From Collinsella intestinalis DSM 13280 (GTDB lineage Bacteria; Actinomycetota; Coriobacteriia; Coriobacteriales; Coriobacteriaceae), in the NCBI RefSeq assembly GCF_000156175.1, contig NZ_GG692710.1, positions 750,086 to 814,085 of the forward strand: 64,000 nucleotides of DNA, written 5' to 3'. Under the pieces are notes generated by a model, which saw only the letters and a program-made list of their open reading frames with translations, did not search any database and was not told the DNA's origin. The translations under genes were made by a program, and so were the position numbers. This document shows positions 17,148 through 25,630 of this stretch, in pieces; within the stretch, counting starts at the first letter, position 1, and every line of letters starts with the position of its first letter.

Positions 17148-18137
17148 GTGAACTCTGGAAATACGACAGAACGCAGGCTCGAATTAGCCATACGACACGG
17201 ATATCTATTGATTCCGAAAGACCCAAATGAGAAGAGAAGACTCGACTATCGCCTGGCAAGGGGGATTGTCTGCATGCCGTTTCCAGGAGCCTATGCGCTC
17301 GTCGAGTCATTCAACAAGCTCGATCCGCGGGTGCAAGCTCGCATGACGCTCAAAGCCGCCCATACGCTTCATCCCGGCTGGACGTTTTGCTTGTTTTCGG
17401 CGGCAGCGGCACACGGCCTTCAAGTTCCGCAAGAACTGCTTTCCCGGATGCACGTCGCGATATCGCCCAGCGAAAGCCGCCGCAAGCATCCCGGCCAAGT
17501 CGCCTGTCACATTGATAAAGGGGGTGGGCACGTACTCGCGGATAACATCCCTTGCACCACCCTCATGCAAACGACGTTAGATTGCCTTTGCGCCTCCACT
17601 TTTCGCCAAGGCCTCGCGATTGTCGACTCCGTCCTCCATCATCGTCTCGCGACGAAAGAGCAGTTGATCGAATACTTCGCCGCGCATGGCAAGGGCCGAC
17701 GTGGAATCAGGCAAGCGCGAGAAACACTTAAATACGCCGATGGGCGAAGCGAAAACGGTGGGGAATCTATTGTCCGGGCAGTCATCATAGAGCTCGGATT
17801 TGAAACACCGGAGCTTCAAATCGAAATTGAGGATCCGATGATGCCCGGAGTGTCGAAGCGAGCAGATTTAGGCTGGAAACTATCGGATGGCAGATACATT
17901 CTTGCCGAGCTCGATGGATTTGCAAAATATCTCACCAAGGGCGCACGCCATTCCAAAGTCGAGAAAACCGAGTTGGCCGTCCAGTCCATGCGAGCCGAAA
18001 GGCTACGCGAATCGCACCTCAACTTGACAGGAGCGGTCATCCTCCGATTCTCATTTGCCCAGGCTCTCGACACGTCTTATTTCTTTCAGCTACTGGCCAC
18101 CGCCGGCGTACCGCTTGCCGGAGAGAGAACATTGTAG
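17148..18137 (+). CDS. AbiEi-like protein with DUF559-type C-terminal domain (solitary)
   Basis: A 329-residue protein; GTG 17148 with GGAG and GAGG upstream. The layout matches proteins annotated as type IV toxin-antitoxin AbiEi family: an N-terminal segment ending GIVCMPFPGAYALVE, then FCLFSAAAAHGLQVPQ, LMQTTLDCLC (the TLDL-like block), a helical segment, and a C-terminal PD-(D/E)XK-like region. There RADLGWKLSDGRYILAELDGFAKY supplies D and E-x-D, and GAVILRFSF closes the fold. No AbiEii nucleotidyltransferase toxin is adjacent, so it is an orphan. Codon use is less biased and less GC-rich than neighbours. It is related in design to the DUF559-like gene at 6879. Function as antitoxin, nuclease or defence component is open. 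Confidence 0.65.
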   Translation: MNSGNTTERRLELAIRHGYLLIPKDPNEKRRLDYRLARGIVCMPFPGAYALVESFNKLDPRVQARMTLKAAHTLHPGWTFCLFSAAAAHGLQVPQELLSRMHVAISPSESRRKHPGQVACHIDKGGGHVLADNIPCTTLMQTTLDCLCASTFRQGLAIVDSVLHHRLATKEQLIEYFAAHGKGRRGIRQARETLKYADGRSENGGESIVRAVIIELGFETPELQIEIEDPMMPGVSKRADLGWKLSDGRYILAELDGFAKYLTKGARHSKVEKTELAVQSMRAERLRESHLNLTGAVILRFSFAQALDTSYFFQLLATAGVPLAGERTL

Positions 18138-18220
18138 GTTTCAGACGATTCCGGGCTGGCAACCGATCCTGGGGTCCCGGACAGGCCTTCGATTCCAGGA
18201 TGACCCTCGTCACCGAACAC

Positions 18221-18341
18221 ATCTTCGGTGCAGTTCGGCAAACGTCGGTGCACTTTGGAATCTTCGGTGCACTTACAGGCCAATTTCCACGGCAATTTTC
18301 GTCGACAGGTGCACCGAAGATTAAAAAGCGCACTGAAGATC
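18221..18341. repeat. Structured inverted-repeat element with CTTCGGTGCAC motifs
   Basis: Downstream of the AbiEi-like gene. AATCTTCGGTGCAC (18259-18272) is perfectly inverted at 18309-18322; an outer copy ATCTTCGGTGCA (18221-18232) faces a diverged inverse at 18328-18341; one more half-copy is near 18244. The nested layout spans ~120 bp and encodes no protein. Confidence 0.75.
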
Positions 18342-18358
18342 AGGATCCCCCCATAGGA

Positions 18359-18430
18359 GCCCGCCGTCGCGGCGGACCAATTGCCCGCAATCGCGGTGGG
18401 CCAAGTGCCCGCCATCGCGGCGGGCCAAGA
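18359..18430. repeat. 24-bp tandem repeat x3
   Basis: Three adjacent 24-bp units, GCCCGC(C/A)(G/A)TCGCGG(C/T)GG(A/G)CCAA plus two bases. Units 1 and 3 each form a seven-base hairpin around TCGC-type loops. Between the nested inverted-repeat element and the rubredoxin terminator; no gene. Confidence 0.85.
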
Positions 18431-18453
18431 CCCCGCCCCTTCACCAGACACAC

Positions 18454-18482
18454 AAAAAGGGACGTCTCCGAAGAGACGTCCC
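18454..18482 (-). terminator. Terminator of the rubredoxin gene
   Basis: GGGACGTCTC (18459-18468) pairs with GAGACGTCCC (18473-18482); the AAAAA at 18454-18458 gives a U-tract on the minus strand. Confidence 0.9.
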
Positions 18483-18519
18483 CTTGATGATCCAGTTACC
18501 TGGCAGTGGCGGATGTGAG

Positions 18520-18657
18520 TTACTCCTCGACGGCCTCGAACTCATCCGGGCCAACGCCGCACACGGGGCAGACGTAGTCCTCGGGCAGCTCGGGGGTGTC
18601 GACCTCGACCTCGAAGCCGCAAACAACGCAAACGAACTTGTAAGTCTTGTCAGCCAT
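18520..18657 (-). CDS. Rubredoxin
   Basis: A 45-residue iron protein; ATG 18657 with GAAAGGAG upstream. Two Cys knuckles, CVVCGF and CPVCGVG, hold one Fe. It is slightly shorter than classical rubredoxins (~52 residues). It carries electrons, in anaerobes typically to flavodiiron proteins, rubrerythrin or superoxide reductase. The adjacent upstream gene on the same strand is a flavin reductase-like protein; the two match the two halves of high-molecular-weight rubredoxin. A TATACT -10-like box at 18693-18698 (minus strand) suggests it can be transcribed alone. Confidence 0.93.
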   Translation of the reverse strand: MADKTYKFVCVVCGFEVEVDTPELPEDYVCPVCGVGPDEFEAVEE

Positions 18658-18792
18658 GATGGCTCCTTTCACAGGCGAATGAACGTAAGCAGAGTATACC
18701 CAAGTTCCAAATGCCACACACAGGCGGAATGAACCTCGGAACCTCTCGTTGCCAATATGTTACTGGAATTGTTTCCTATTAGCAAGAGCTTT

Positions 18793-19305
18793 TTACTCGG
18801 CCTGATACGAACTCGCCTTGGGAGGCGTCTTGCCCTTGAGCGTGCTGTGATAGTACGCATACGTGAGCGGGGGTTCATCCGAAAGGCGCTCGGCCTGCTC
18901 CACCTCGCCGACAAACAAGTAATGCGTACCCACGTCGACCGTGTCGATCAAGCGACAGCCGTACACGGCGCATGCATGCTCGGGACAATACGGACTCCCC
19001 ACCTCGGAGACCGCAGTCTCGTATTTGGCGAACTTGTCATACGTGTCGCTAGTACGGAAGCCGAAGTTACCGATATAGGGCATGTCGGCCGTCTGATCGA
19101 TCGCGGTAATCGTGAACGCGCCCGCGCTTTTGATGACGCCGGCGGTCACGTTGTCCTTGTGGACCGCCACGCTCATGCGAATCGGGTCCGCCGTGACCTG
19201 CACCGCGGTGTTCACGACGCATCCCGCCTTGAGGCCGTCGGCCTCGGCGGACACCACGTACAACCCGTAACTCATAGCGAACATCGCAGTTGAATCGATT
19301 GCCAT
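18793..19305 (-). CDS. Flavin reductase-like FMN protein (Hrb-type)
   Basis: A 170-residue protein; ATG 19305 with AAGGGGAG upstream. The flavin-reductase fold begins DSTAMFAMSYGLYVVSAEADG, continues CVVNTAVQVTADP and SVAVHKDNVT, then AGAFTITAID, the pattern of the NAD(P)H:rubredoxin oxidoreductase half of Hrb proteins. It probably passes reducing equivalents from NAD(P)H through FMN to the rubredoxin encoded next, serving oxygen or NO detoxification. The terminal flavodiiron protein is not in the window. Role inferred from family and adjacency. Confidence 0.82.
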   Translation of the reverse strand: MAIDSTAMFAMSYGLYVVSAEADGLKAGCVVNTAVQVTADPIRMSVAVHKDNVTAGVIKSAGAFTITAIDQTADMPYIGNFGFRTSDTYDKFAKYETAVSEVGSPYCPEHACAVYGCRLIDTVDVGTHYLFVGEVEQAERLSDEPPLTYAYYHSTLKGKTPPKASSYQAE

Positions 19306-19399
19306 GGCACTCCCCTTTCTGAAGGCGCTTGCCTCCAGTATAGGACTTGGCGCGGACGGCCGAAATAGGCGCAGACGGACACTCGACAATCCCGGCCAA

Positions 19400-19888
19400 C
19401 TATCGGCTTCGCTGCTTGAGGGCGCGGTCGATCTCACGCTGCATGTCGCGCTTTGCCATGTCCTCGCGCTTGTCGTAGAGCTTCTTGCCGCGACCGAGGC
19501 CAAGCAACAGCTTCACACGGCCGTCCTCGTTGAAGTAGAGCTCAAGCGGGACGAGCGCAACACCGCGCATGCGCAACTTGCCGTCGAGGTAGTCGATCTG
19601 CTTGCGATGCAACAGCAACTTGCGGCGACGATCGGGGTCGCGATTGAAGATCGAGCCGTTGGAGTACGGGTGGATATGCACGTTGTGCAGCCAGCATTCG
19701 CCGTTGCGAATGAGGGCGAAGGAGTCGGTGATCTGACACGCGCGCTCACGCAAGCTGCGAACCTCGGTGCCGGCGAGCTCAAGACCGCACTCAAACGTCT
19801 CATCGATGAAATACTCATGATGCGCGGAGCGATTCTTGGCGATCAGCTTCTTCTCCCGGCGCGGCTTGCGGGCGAATCCATCGGCCAT
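19400..19888 (-). CDS. smpB: SsrA-binding protein
   Basis: A 162-residue partner of tmRNA in rescue of stalled ribosomes. Blocks: AKNRSAHHEYFIDETFECGLELAGTEVRSLR, IHPYSNGSIFNRDPDRRRKLLLH, LGLGRGKKLYDKRE and the basic tail. Length normal. It starts two bases after the TPR gene's stop, so the two are co-transcribed. The tmRNA gene itself was not found in the window. Confidence 0.97.
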   Translation of the reverse strand: MADGFARKPRREKKLIAKNRSAHHEYFIDETFECGLELAGTEVRSLRERACQITDSFALIRNGECWLHNVHIHPYSNGSIFNRDPDRRRKLLLHRKQIDYLDGKLRMRGVALVPLELYFNEDGRVKLLLGLGRGKKLYDKREDMAKRDMQREIDRALKQRSR

Positions 19889-19890
19889 GG

Positions 19891-20865
19891 CTACTCACCG
19901 TCCTTGAAGTCGACGGAATCCGAAGACGCGGAGCCGGCTGGCGCGGCGGGTGCGGCATCGGTCGCCTCGCCGTCGTCGGACTCTGCGGACGCGGCTCCCT
20001 GGCCAGCGGCCGCTTCCTCACGCTCGCGGGCGAGCTCGGCGTCGGACTCGCGAATCAGGCGGATGAGCGCCTCGCATGCGGGGGCGCCCACCAAGTCACG
20101 TGCGAGCAGGGTCAAGCGGGTCGCCTCGTTGCGATCGCCCTCGGAAGCGGCATCTGTCGCGCACATGAGAAGGCAAACGGCGATCTCGGCGTTCGCACCG
20201 GTGCCAATGCCATGCTCCTCGAGCTGCTTGTTCACAACCTCGTCCGAAAGCTCGCCGAGCTCGGGATGTTCCTTATCGAGCTGCGCGGCGAGAGCGGTTG
20301 CAGCGGCATCGGCATCGCAGGCGCGAATCGCGGCACGACGGCAGCCCTCAGCAGCGGCCAGGTTCTCGCCCGCAAGGAAATACTGACCAAGGTTGGCGAA
20401 AGCACGAGCAAGGGCCTGCGGCGTGGTCGCGCGGTCAAGCACGGAAGCGGAAAGCGCGGCCCACTCCTGTGTGTCGCCCAGAGCTCGAAACACCTCGGCA
20501 AGGTTCAGACGATGCGCGCAGTTCATCGGGTTCCAGCGCACAGCCTGCTTGAGGGCGTCGCGCGCGGACTCGTACTCATGACGCTGGATGTAGATGTAGG
20601 CCAGGTCGGCATACAGGCGATCGAAAGGCGCCTCGACCTGTGAGAGCTCGCGAGGATCGCGCTCGACACGGCGATAGGCAAGATACTCGAACGGGCTCGA
20701 GAAGCTGAACCACTGGCGGGCGTCCGTGGCGATGCACGCGGTGTCGGCATACTCCCCCGCCTCAGACGCGAGCTCCTCCAACAACACGGCCGCTGTCTCA
20801 AGCTCACCCTCGGCGAGCAGATTCTCGGCATAGTCGATGTCATGCGCCGCAATGGGCATTTCCAT
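19891..20865 (-). CDS. TPR-repeat protein, function unknown
   Basis: A 324-residue soluble protein; ATG 20865 with AAGGAGG upstream. Helical repeats of the tetratricopeptide type run over residues ~10-260 (LADLYADLAYIYIQRHEYESARDALKQAVRWNPMNCAHRLNLAEVFRALGD is the clearest region). The C-terminal 45 residues are acidic and Ala/Ser-rich, probably disordered. TPRs mediate protein contacts; no partner is indicated except the genetic neighbours rnr and smpB, which act in RNA decay and ribosome rescue. Confidence 0.75.
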   Translation of the reverse strand: MEMPIAAHDIDYAENLLAEGELETAAVLLEELASEAGEYADTACIATDARQWFSFSSPFEYLAYRRVERDPRELSQVEAPFDRLYADLAYIYIQRHEYESARDALKQAVRWNPMNCAHRLNLAEVFRALGDTQEWAALSASVLDRATTPQALARAFANLGQYFLAGENLAAAEGCRRAAIRACDADAAATALAAQLDKEHPELGELSDEVVNKQLEEHGIGTGANAEIAVCLLMCATDAASEGDRNEATRLTLLARDLVGAPACEALIRLIRESDAELAREREEAAAGQGAASAESDDGEATDAAPAAPAGSASSDSVDFKDGE

Positions 20866-20949
20866 AGTGTCCTCCTTGATAGAGTCGAAATCTCAGTGTA
20901 GCGCACGGAGCGGACGGGCGCGACGCCCCACCGCTTAAGCCAAAGTCAA

Positions 20950-23052
20950 CTACGACGCCGACCCGCTCACGTGAAGCAGCTTGAGGTCAAGGTGTCCGCG
21001 CAGGACGTTCACGCTCGCAACCTCCACCACCACACGGCAGCCGAGGCCGACCCTCGTCCCCGTCGACTCGCCCGTGAGTGTGAGGCGCACATCGTCGAAA
21101 TCCCACCACTCGGCACCCAGGGCGTTCATGCGGATCAGCCCCTCCGCACCTGTCGCATCGAGACGAACGAATGCACCGAGGTCGGAGATCCAAGAGACGG
21201 TTCCCGTGTCCCGCTCTCCAATACGACCGGCGTACAACTGCGCAACCTTCACCTTCTGCGAGGCGTTCGCAGCCGCATCGGCCGCTCGCTCGTTGTCACT
21301 CGCCTGTCGGCAGAGCTGCGGGCAAATCGCCCCGAGCGCCTGCGGACCCTTGCCCGTGAGTCGCGGAGCACGAGCAGCCGCCTCCTTCTTCCCAAGCTCA
21401 TGCTTGGCGAGGGCGACCTTGAGAACGCGATGCGCAATCAGATCGGGGTATCGGCGAATCGGACTGGTGAAATGGCAGTACGCCCGAGCACCGAGGGCGT
21501 AGTGACCCTCGTTATGAGATTTGTACACGGCTCGCTGCTGAGCGCGCAGGAGCAGCGCATTGACCTGTGGGGCAAACGCCGTGCCCGCCGCATCCTCGAC
21601 CGCCGCGTTAATAGCGCGAGGGTCGCCGAGCATGATGCCCGCAGCGAGCCCACCCTCCACGGCCCCGAGTTCCGTGAGCGTTTTGGCCGCCGAGGCCAAG
21701 CTGTCGGGAGAGGGGTCCTCATGAACGCGATAGGCAGAAACCAGATCGCGATCGGCCAGGAACTCGGCGACGCATTCGTTGGCGAGCAGCATGGCCTCCT
21801 CGACCAGGCTCGTCGCGGCCGTGCGCTCGCGCGTGACGATATCGACGGGCATGCCCGCCTCATCGAGCAGGACGTGGACCTCCGGCGTGTCGAAGTCGAT
21901 CGAGCCCCGCTTGTGGCGGATCTCACGGCGTGCACGGGCCAGTGCATCGGCGTTGCGAAGGAATGCGCGCAGGTCCACGCCGTTGTCGCGAGCGGCTTCC
22001 ACGGCAAGCTCGGCGCGTCCACGTGCCGCGGCGTCGAGTGCGGCGCCATCCGGCTCGCCCTCCCGCAGCAGCGCGTCGGCCGCACCGTAATCCATGCGCA
22101 CGCGAGAGCGAATCACGCTCGGATAGGGCTCGTACGTCCGCACGCGACCCTGGGCGTCGAGCTCGATGTCGACCGTGAAGGCAAGACGGTCCTCATCGGG
22201 CCGCAAAGAGCATAGGTCGTTGCACAGACGCTCAGGCAACATGGGCAGCACGCGATCGGCCAGGTACACCGAGGTCGAGCGGCGGCGCGCCTCGAGGTCT
22301 ATGGCGCTCTCCCAGTCGACGTAGTGCGAGACGTCCGCGATGTGCACACCGAGCATCCATCCGCCGCGAACCGTGCGCGCGACGGAAATGGCATCGTCGA
22401 AATCGCGCGCATCCACCGGGTCGATGGTTATAGCGAAGCGGTCACGGATATCACGACGCAGTGGATCGGCCAGGGCGCCTTCGACATCGACCGCAAGCGA
22501 CGCAGCCTCGTCGACCGCTGCCTGCGGATAGCCGTCCACGAGCCCATAACGGGCCATGACGCACTCGATGCCCAGACTCGGCTCGTTGGCATCGCCGATG
22601 CGCCGCTCGAGCGTCACCACGCCGGACTCCGTGCGCGACGGATAGTCCACGATGCGCGCGGACACGATGTCGCCCGGCTCCACACCCAAACGCCGCGGGG
22701 AATCGTCGGCTGGCAGCACGAAGAAATCCTGCTTGATGCGCGCGTCAAGCGGGCGCACGGCGCCCAACGGCCCCGCAGGCTCGAACACGCCCACAATCGC
22801 CGCGACGGCACGATCGATCACGTGCTCCACAACGGCACGACGGGCTCCGCCCTTGCCGCGATGCAAACTCACATATACGCGATCTCCCGGCATGGCCTCG
22901 CGCATGGAGCGCGATCCCAGGCGATACACGCCCTCGGCCGTCTCCACCTCAGCGCGAGCGTCATACACCCGCACCGTTCCCGTCAGTCCCGGAAGCCTCC
23001 GCGACCGAGCGGGCCCACGCCGTCCGTTCTTCGAATGTCTACCTCTACCCAT
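20950..23052 (-). CDS. rnr: Ribonuclease R (RNB family 3'-5' exoribonuclease)
   Basis: A 700-residue exoribonuclease; ATG 23052 with AAAGGA upstream. N-terminal basic segment, OB/cold-shock-like region, the RNB catalytic domain with IDPVDARDFDDAISV (metal aspartates), HIADVSHYV and a C-terminal S1-like domain (DTGTVSWISDLGAFVRLD). It degrades structured RNA and works with tmRNA/SmpB on faulty mRNAs, consistent with smpB two genes downstream. The Lys-rich C-terminal tail of E. coli RNase R is missing. Confidence 0.93.
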   Translation of the reverse strand: MGRGRHSKNGRRGPARSRRLPGLTGTVRVYDARAEVETAEGVYRLGSRSMREAMPGDRVYVSLHRGKGGARRAVVEHVIDRAVAAIVGVFEPAGPLGAVRPLDARIKQDFFVLPADDSPRRLGVEPGDIVSARIVDYPSRTESGVVTLERRIGDANEPSLGIECVMARYGLVDGYPQAAVDEAASLAVDVEGALADPLRRDIRDRFAITIDPVDARDFDDAISVARTVRGGWMLGVHIADVSHYVDWESAIDLEARRRSTSVYLADRVLPMLPERLCNDLCSLRPDEDRLAFTVDIELDAQGRVRTYEPYPSVIRSRVRMDYGAADALLREGEPDGAALDAAARGRAELAVEAARDNGVDLRAFLRNADALARARREIRHKRGSIDFDTPEVHVLLDEAGMPVDIVTRERTAATSLVEEAMLLANECVAEFLADRDLVSAYRVHEDPSPDSLASAAKTLTELGAVEGGLAAGIMLGDPRAINAAVEDAAGTAFAPQVNALLLRAQQRAVYKSHNEGHYALGARAYCHFTSPIRRYPDLIAHRVLKVALAKHELGKKEAAARAPRLTGKGPQALGAICPQLCRQASDNERAADAAANASQKVKVAQLYAGRIGERDTGTVSWISDLGAFVRLDATGAEGLIRMNALGAEWWDFDDVRLTLTGESTGTRVGLGCRVVVEVASVNVLRGHLDLKLLHVSGSAS

Positions 23053-23220
23053 GCATTCCTTTCAATCACAGGGTGAAATCTAAGCTACCGCCCCTTTTAC
23101 CCAACCCAACAAGCCCCTGCCCGGTCCGCACCAAAAGCCAAGCCGCCGAAGCCAAGGCATCACCAGGGCCAACATCACCCCCACGACCATGCCCAACACG
23201 CGCGCAGCATCGTGAGAGCA

Positions 23221-23318
23221 GGAGACCCCCTGGGACATCCCTAAGTAAACATTCCGCAGACCGACGAGCATAGCTCGCCGGTCAAGGACGTTTACGTGGG
23301 ATATCCCAGGGGGTCTCC
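23221..23318. repeat. 98-bp near-perfect palindromic element
   Basis: Between rnr and ftsX. Outer arms of 21 bases, starting GGAGACCCCCTGGGA, match with one mismatch (G-U on the minus-strand RNA). GTAAAC (23245-23250) pairs with GTTTAC (23290-23295), and GACCGACGAG/CTCGCCGGTC form the inner stem (23259-23283). No U-tract follows, so it is not an ordinary terminator. Confidence 0.85.
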
Positions 23319-23343
23319 GATGGGATCGAACAATGTTCGCGCG

Positions 23344-24291
23344 CTACACCTTGAGGTAGCGCCTCATGGCGATAGCCGAGCCGAACAGGCCGATGATCAC
23401 GCCGAGCAGCACAAGCGAGCCGTACGTTGCGAAGTAGATGTTCATCGGCACGGCGAAGCTCATCCAACTGATGCTCTCAGCAACCTTGGGGATGACGAGG
23501 TTGCGGAACAGCTCAAGCACGCCGATGGAGAACAGGGCGCCGAGCAGGGCCTGCAGCACACCCTCGGTGATAAAGGGCCCGCGGATGAAGCCGTTGGAGG
23601 CGCCGACGAGACGCATGATGGCGATCTCGCGACGACGGGCGGTGATGGACAGACGGATGGTGTTGTTGATGAAGATGAACGCCACGAAGGTGAGCAGGGC
23701 AACCAACACCACAGCGGCCACGCGAATGTAGCCAGTCAGCTGGAAGAGGCGACCGACCTCCTCCTGACCATAACGAACGTTCTCAGCCACATCGGCGTCT
23801 TTGTCGTCGACCTCGGGATCGGCGTCATCGACGATCTTGCGGAAGCCCGAATCGTCCTTGATCTTCTCGGCCATGGCCTCGACCTGGGACGGGTCCTCCA
23901 TCTCGATGCGGAAGGAGCGCGGCAGGGGGTTCTGACCGTCCAGAGCGGAAAGCGTCGCGTCGGCGTTGCCGGAGATGGTGGAGCTGTACTCCTCCAGCGC
24001 GTCCTCCTTGCTCACGAACTCGACGTTCTTGACGTTGTCCATGCGCTCGAGCTCATCCTGGTAATCCTCGACATCCTCATCGGAAGCGCTGTCGGAGATG
24101 TAAGCCTGGATGGTCACCTGGTCCTCGACGTTGCCGATCGCGGAGTTCACCAGCACGGAGCCGATGATGAACAGGCCGATGATGAACAGCGACAGGAAGA
24201 TAGTGATGACGGCGCCGAAGGACGTCGTCCAGTTGCGGAAGAAGTGGCGGAAAGCCTCTTTGATGGAATAGCCGAAATTAGAAGGCGCCAT
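23344..24291 (-). CDS. ftsX: Cell-division ABC transporter permease FtsX
   Basis: A 315-residue four-helix membrane protein. N-terminal YSIKEAFRHFFRNWTTSFGAVITIFLSLFIIGLF is the cytoplasmic helix and TM1; an extracellular domain (~55-180) follows; three C-terminal helices contain TARRREIAIMRLVGASNGFI. With FtsE it couples ATP hydrolysis to activation of cell-wall hydrolases at the septum. It overlaps ftsE by 14 bases. Confidence 0.96.
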   Translation of the reverse strand: MAPSNFGYSIKEAFRHFFRNWTTSFGAVITIFLSLFIIGLFIIGSVLVNSAIGNVEDQVTIQAYISDSASDEDVEDYQDELERMDNVKNVEFVSKEDALEEYSSTISGNADATLSALDGQNPLPRSFRIEMEDPSQVEAMAEKIKDDSGFRKIVDDADPEVDDKDADVAENVRYGQEEVGRLFQLTGYIRVAAVVLVALLTFVAFIFINNTIRLSITARRREIAIMRLVGASNGFIRGPFITEGVLQALLGALFSIGVLELFRNLVIPKVAESISWMSFAVPMNIYFATYGSLVLLGVIIGLFGSAIAMRRYLKV

Positions 24292-25492
24292 AGTTGCCGT
24301 AGCCTCCCCTCTCCTGGTCGCGGATCACGCGGCCGCCCTCGAGGGCGATGACGCGGCGCTGCATGGAGTCGACCATCGCGCGGTCATGCGTGGCCACGAT
24401 CACGGTCGTGCCGGTGCGGTTGATGCGCTCGAGGAGCTTCATGATGCCCAGCGAGATCGCAGGGTCGAGATTGCCCGTGGGCTCGTCGCAGATGAGCAGC
24501 GGCGGGCGGTTGACCATGGCGCGGGCAACGGAGACGCGCTGCTGCTCGCCACCGGAGAGCTGATCGGGCAGGGAGTCCATCTGCTCGGCCAGGCCGACCA
24601 GGCGCAGCACCTCGGGAACCTGGGCCTTGATGACGGCCTTGGGCTTGCCGATGCACTGCAGGGCGAACGCCACGTTCTCGTAAGCCGTGCGATTGGGCAG
24701 GAGCTTGTAGTCCTGGAACACGGCGCCGATCTGACGGCGGAGGAACGGGATCTTGCGGTTCTTGATCTTCATGAGGTCCTGGCCCGCGACGATCACGCGG
24801 CCGCTCGTGGGCTTGACGTTGCGAAGCATCGTGTTGAGCAGCGTGGTCTTGCCGGAACCGGAGTGACCGACGAGAAAGACGAACTCACCGGGATAGATCT
24901 CGAGGTTCACGTCGTCCAGCGCGGGCTTGTTGGGCTGCGCGGGGTAGACCTTGGTGACGTGCTCCATGAGGATCACGGGCTCGACACCAGCCTCGCGGGC
25001 CTGGCGGGCACGGGAATCCTCGACCGGGGCGAACACCGTGGTGAAGTCGGGGTTGTTAGCGAGCGCCGCGTCCAGGGATGCGACCTCATCTGCCTGATCG
25101 GCGGTGATGACGCCGGAGGCGGGACCGGCCTGCGTCATGAAGACACCGGGCTGGGCGGTCTCCTGGGGCGCCGGCACAGCGGGATCCATCGGCGAGGGGA
25201 TGTTCGGGCGCGAGGCCGGGACATCCTCGGGCGAGGGAACGCTGAACAGGGGATTGGCGGCAGCCTGAGGCGCCGCGGCCGCCTCGCGCTGGTGCAAGGG
25301 CGCAAAGCCCTCAGCCGAGGCAATGTCGGCGGCAGGTGCGGAGGCATCGAATACGGAATGCTGGACAGGCTGCTCAAACAGGCGGTCCTGCGCGGAGGAC
25401 GAAGGCTCGGCGTGCGACGGCGCGGGCGTGCCGACCTGCGGCACCTGCGGCGTCACCGGCTCTTCGCTCGGCGTACGGAAGTGGTTACCCAC
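24278..25492 (-). CDS. ftsE: Cell-division ATP-binding protein FtsE with long N-terminal extension
   Basis: A 404-residue protein, against ~225 for ordinary FtsE. The ATPase begins near residue 174 (ILMEHVTKVY), with Walker A GHSGSGKTT (209-217), LSGGEQQR, and Walker B LLICDEPTGNLD. Residues 1-170 are Pro/Ala/Ser/Gln-rich, predicted disordered. The long start, GTG 25492, has AAGGAG seven bases upstream and the extension keeps normal codon bias, so it is probably translated. An internal ATG at the usual start (MEHVTK) could give a short form. The extension may bind division or envelope regulators. Overlaps ftsX; prfB and yitT lie upstream. Confidence 0.93.
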   Translation of the reverse strand: MGNHFRTPSEEPVTPQVPQVGTPAPSHAEPSSSAQDRLFEQPVQHSVFDASAPAADIASAEGFAPLHQREAAAAPQAAANPLFSVPSPEDVPASRPNIPSPMDPAVPAPQETAQPGVFMTQAGPASGVITADQADEVASLDAALANNPDFTTVFAPVEDSRARQAREAGVEPVILMEHVTKVYPAQPNKPALDDVNLEIYPGEFVFLVGHSGSGKTTLLNTMLRNVKPTSGRVIVAGQDLMKIKNRKIPFLRRQIGAVFQDYKLLPNRTAYENVAFALQCIGKPKAVIKAQVPEVLRLVGLAEQMDSLPDQLSGGEQQRVSVARAMVNRPPLLICDEPTGNLDPAISLGIMKLLERINRTGTTVIVATHDRAMVDSMQRRVIALEGGRVIRDQERGGYGNYGAF

Positions 25493-25586
25493 TAGAGCTC
25501 CTTAGAGTCGTGCGTTTGAACTACAGACTTGAATATTTTAGCAAGATGGGGCCGCTACCATCAAAGCAACACGGCAGACGCGCCCG

Positions 25587-25617
25587 CCTCAATTTAGGGA
25601 CTATCCCTACATTGAGG
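25587..25617. repeat. 31-bp palindrome, copy 2
   Basis: CCTCAATTTAGGGAC T ATCCCTACATTGAGG: the same palindrome as at 8637-8667 with changes in the left arm and next to the centre. It lies in the gap between yitT and ftsE. Confidence 0.85.
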
Positions 25618-25630
25618 TCCGTGGCGCGCG

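Noticed and set aside
12462-18430. CRISPR array
   Set aside because: Repeats here are contiguous or nested, without unique spacers, and no cas genes are present.
18086-18451. Minus-strand ORF with eight-residue repeats (GSWPAAMA-like)
   Set aside because: The repeats are the 24-bp hairpin units read in one frame; there is no ribosome site and the frame covers the inverted-repeat element.
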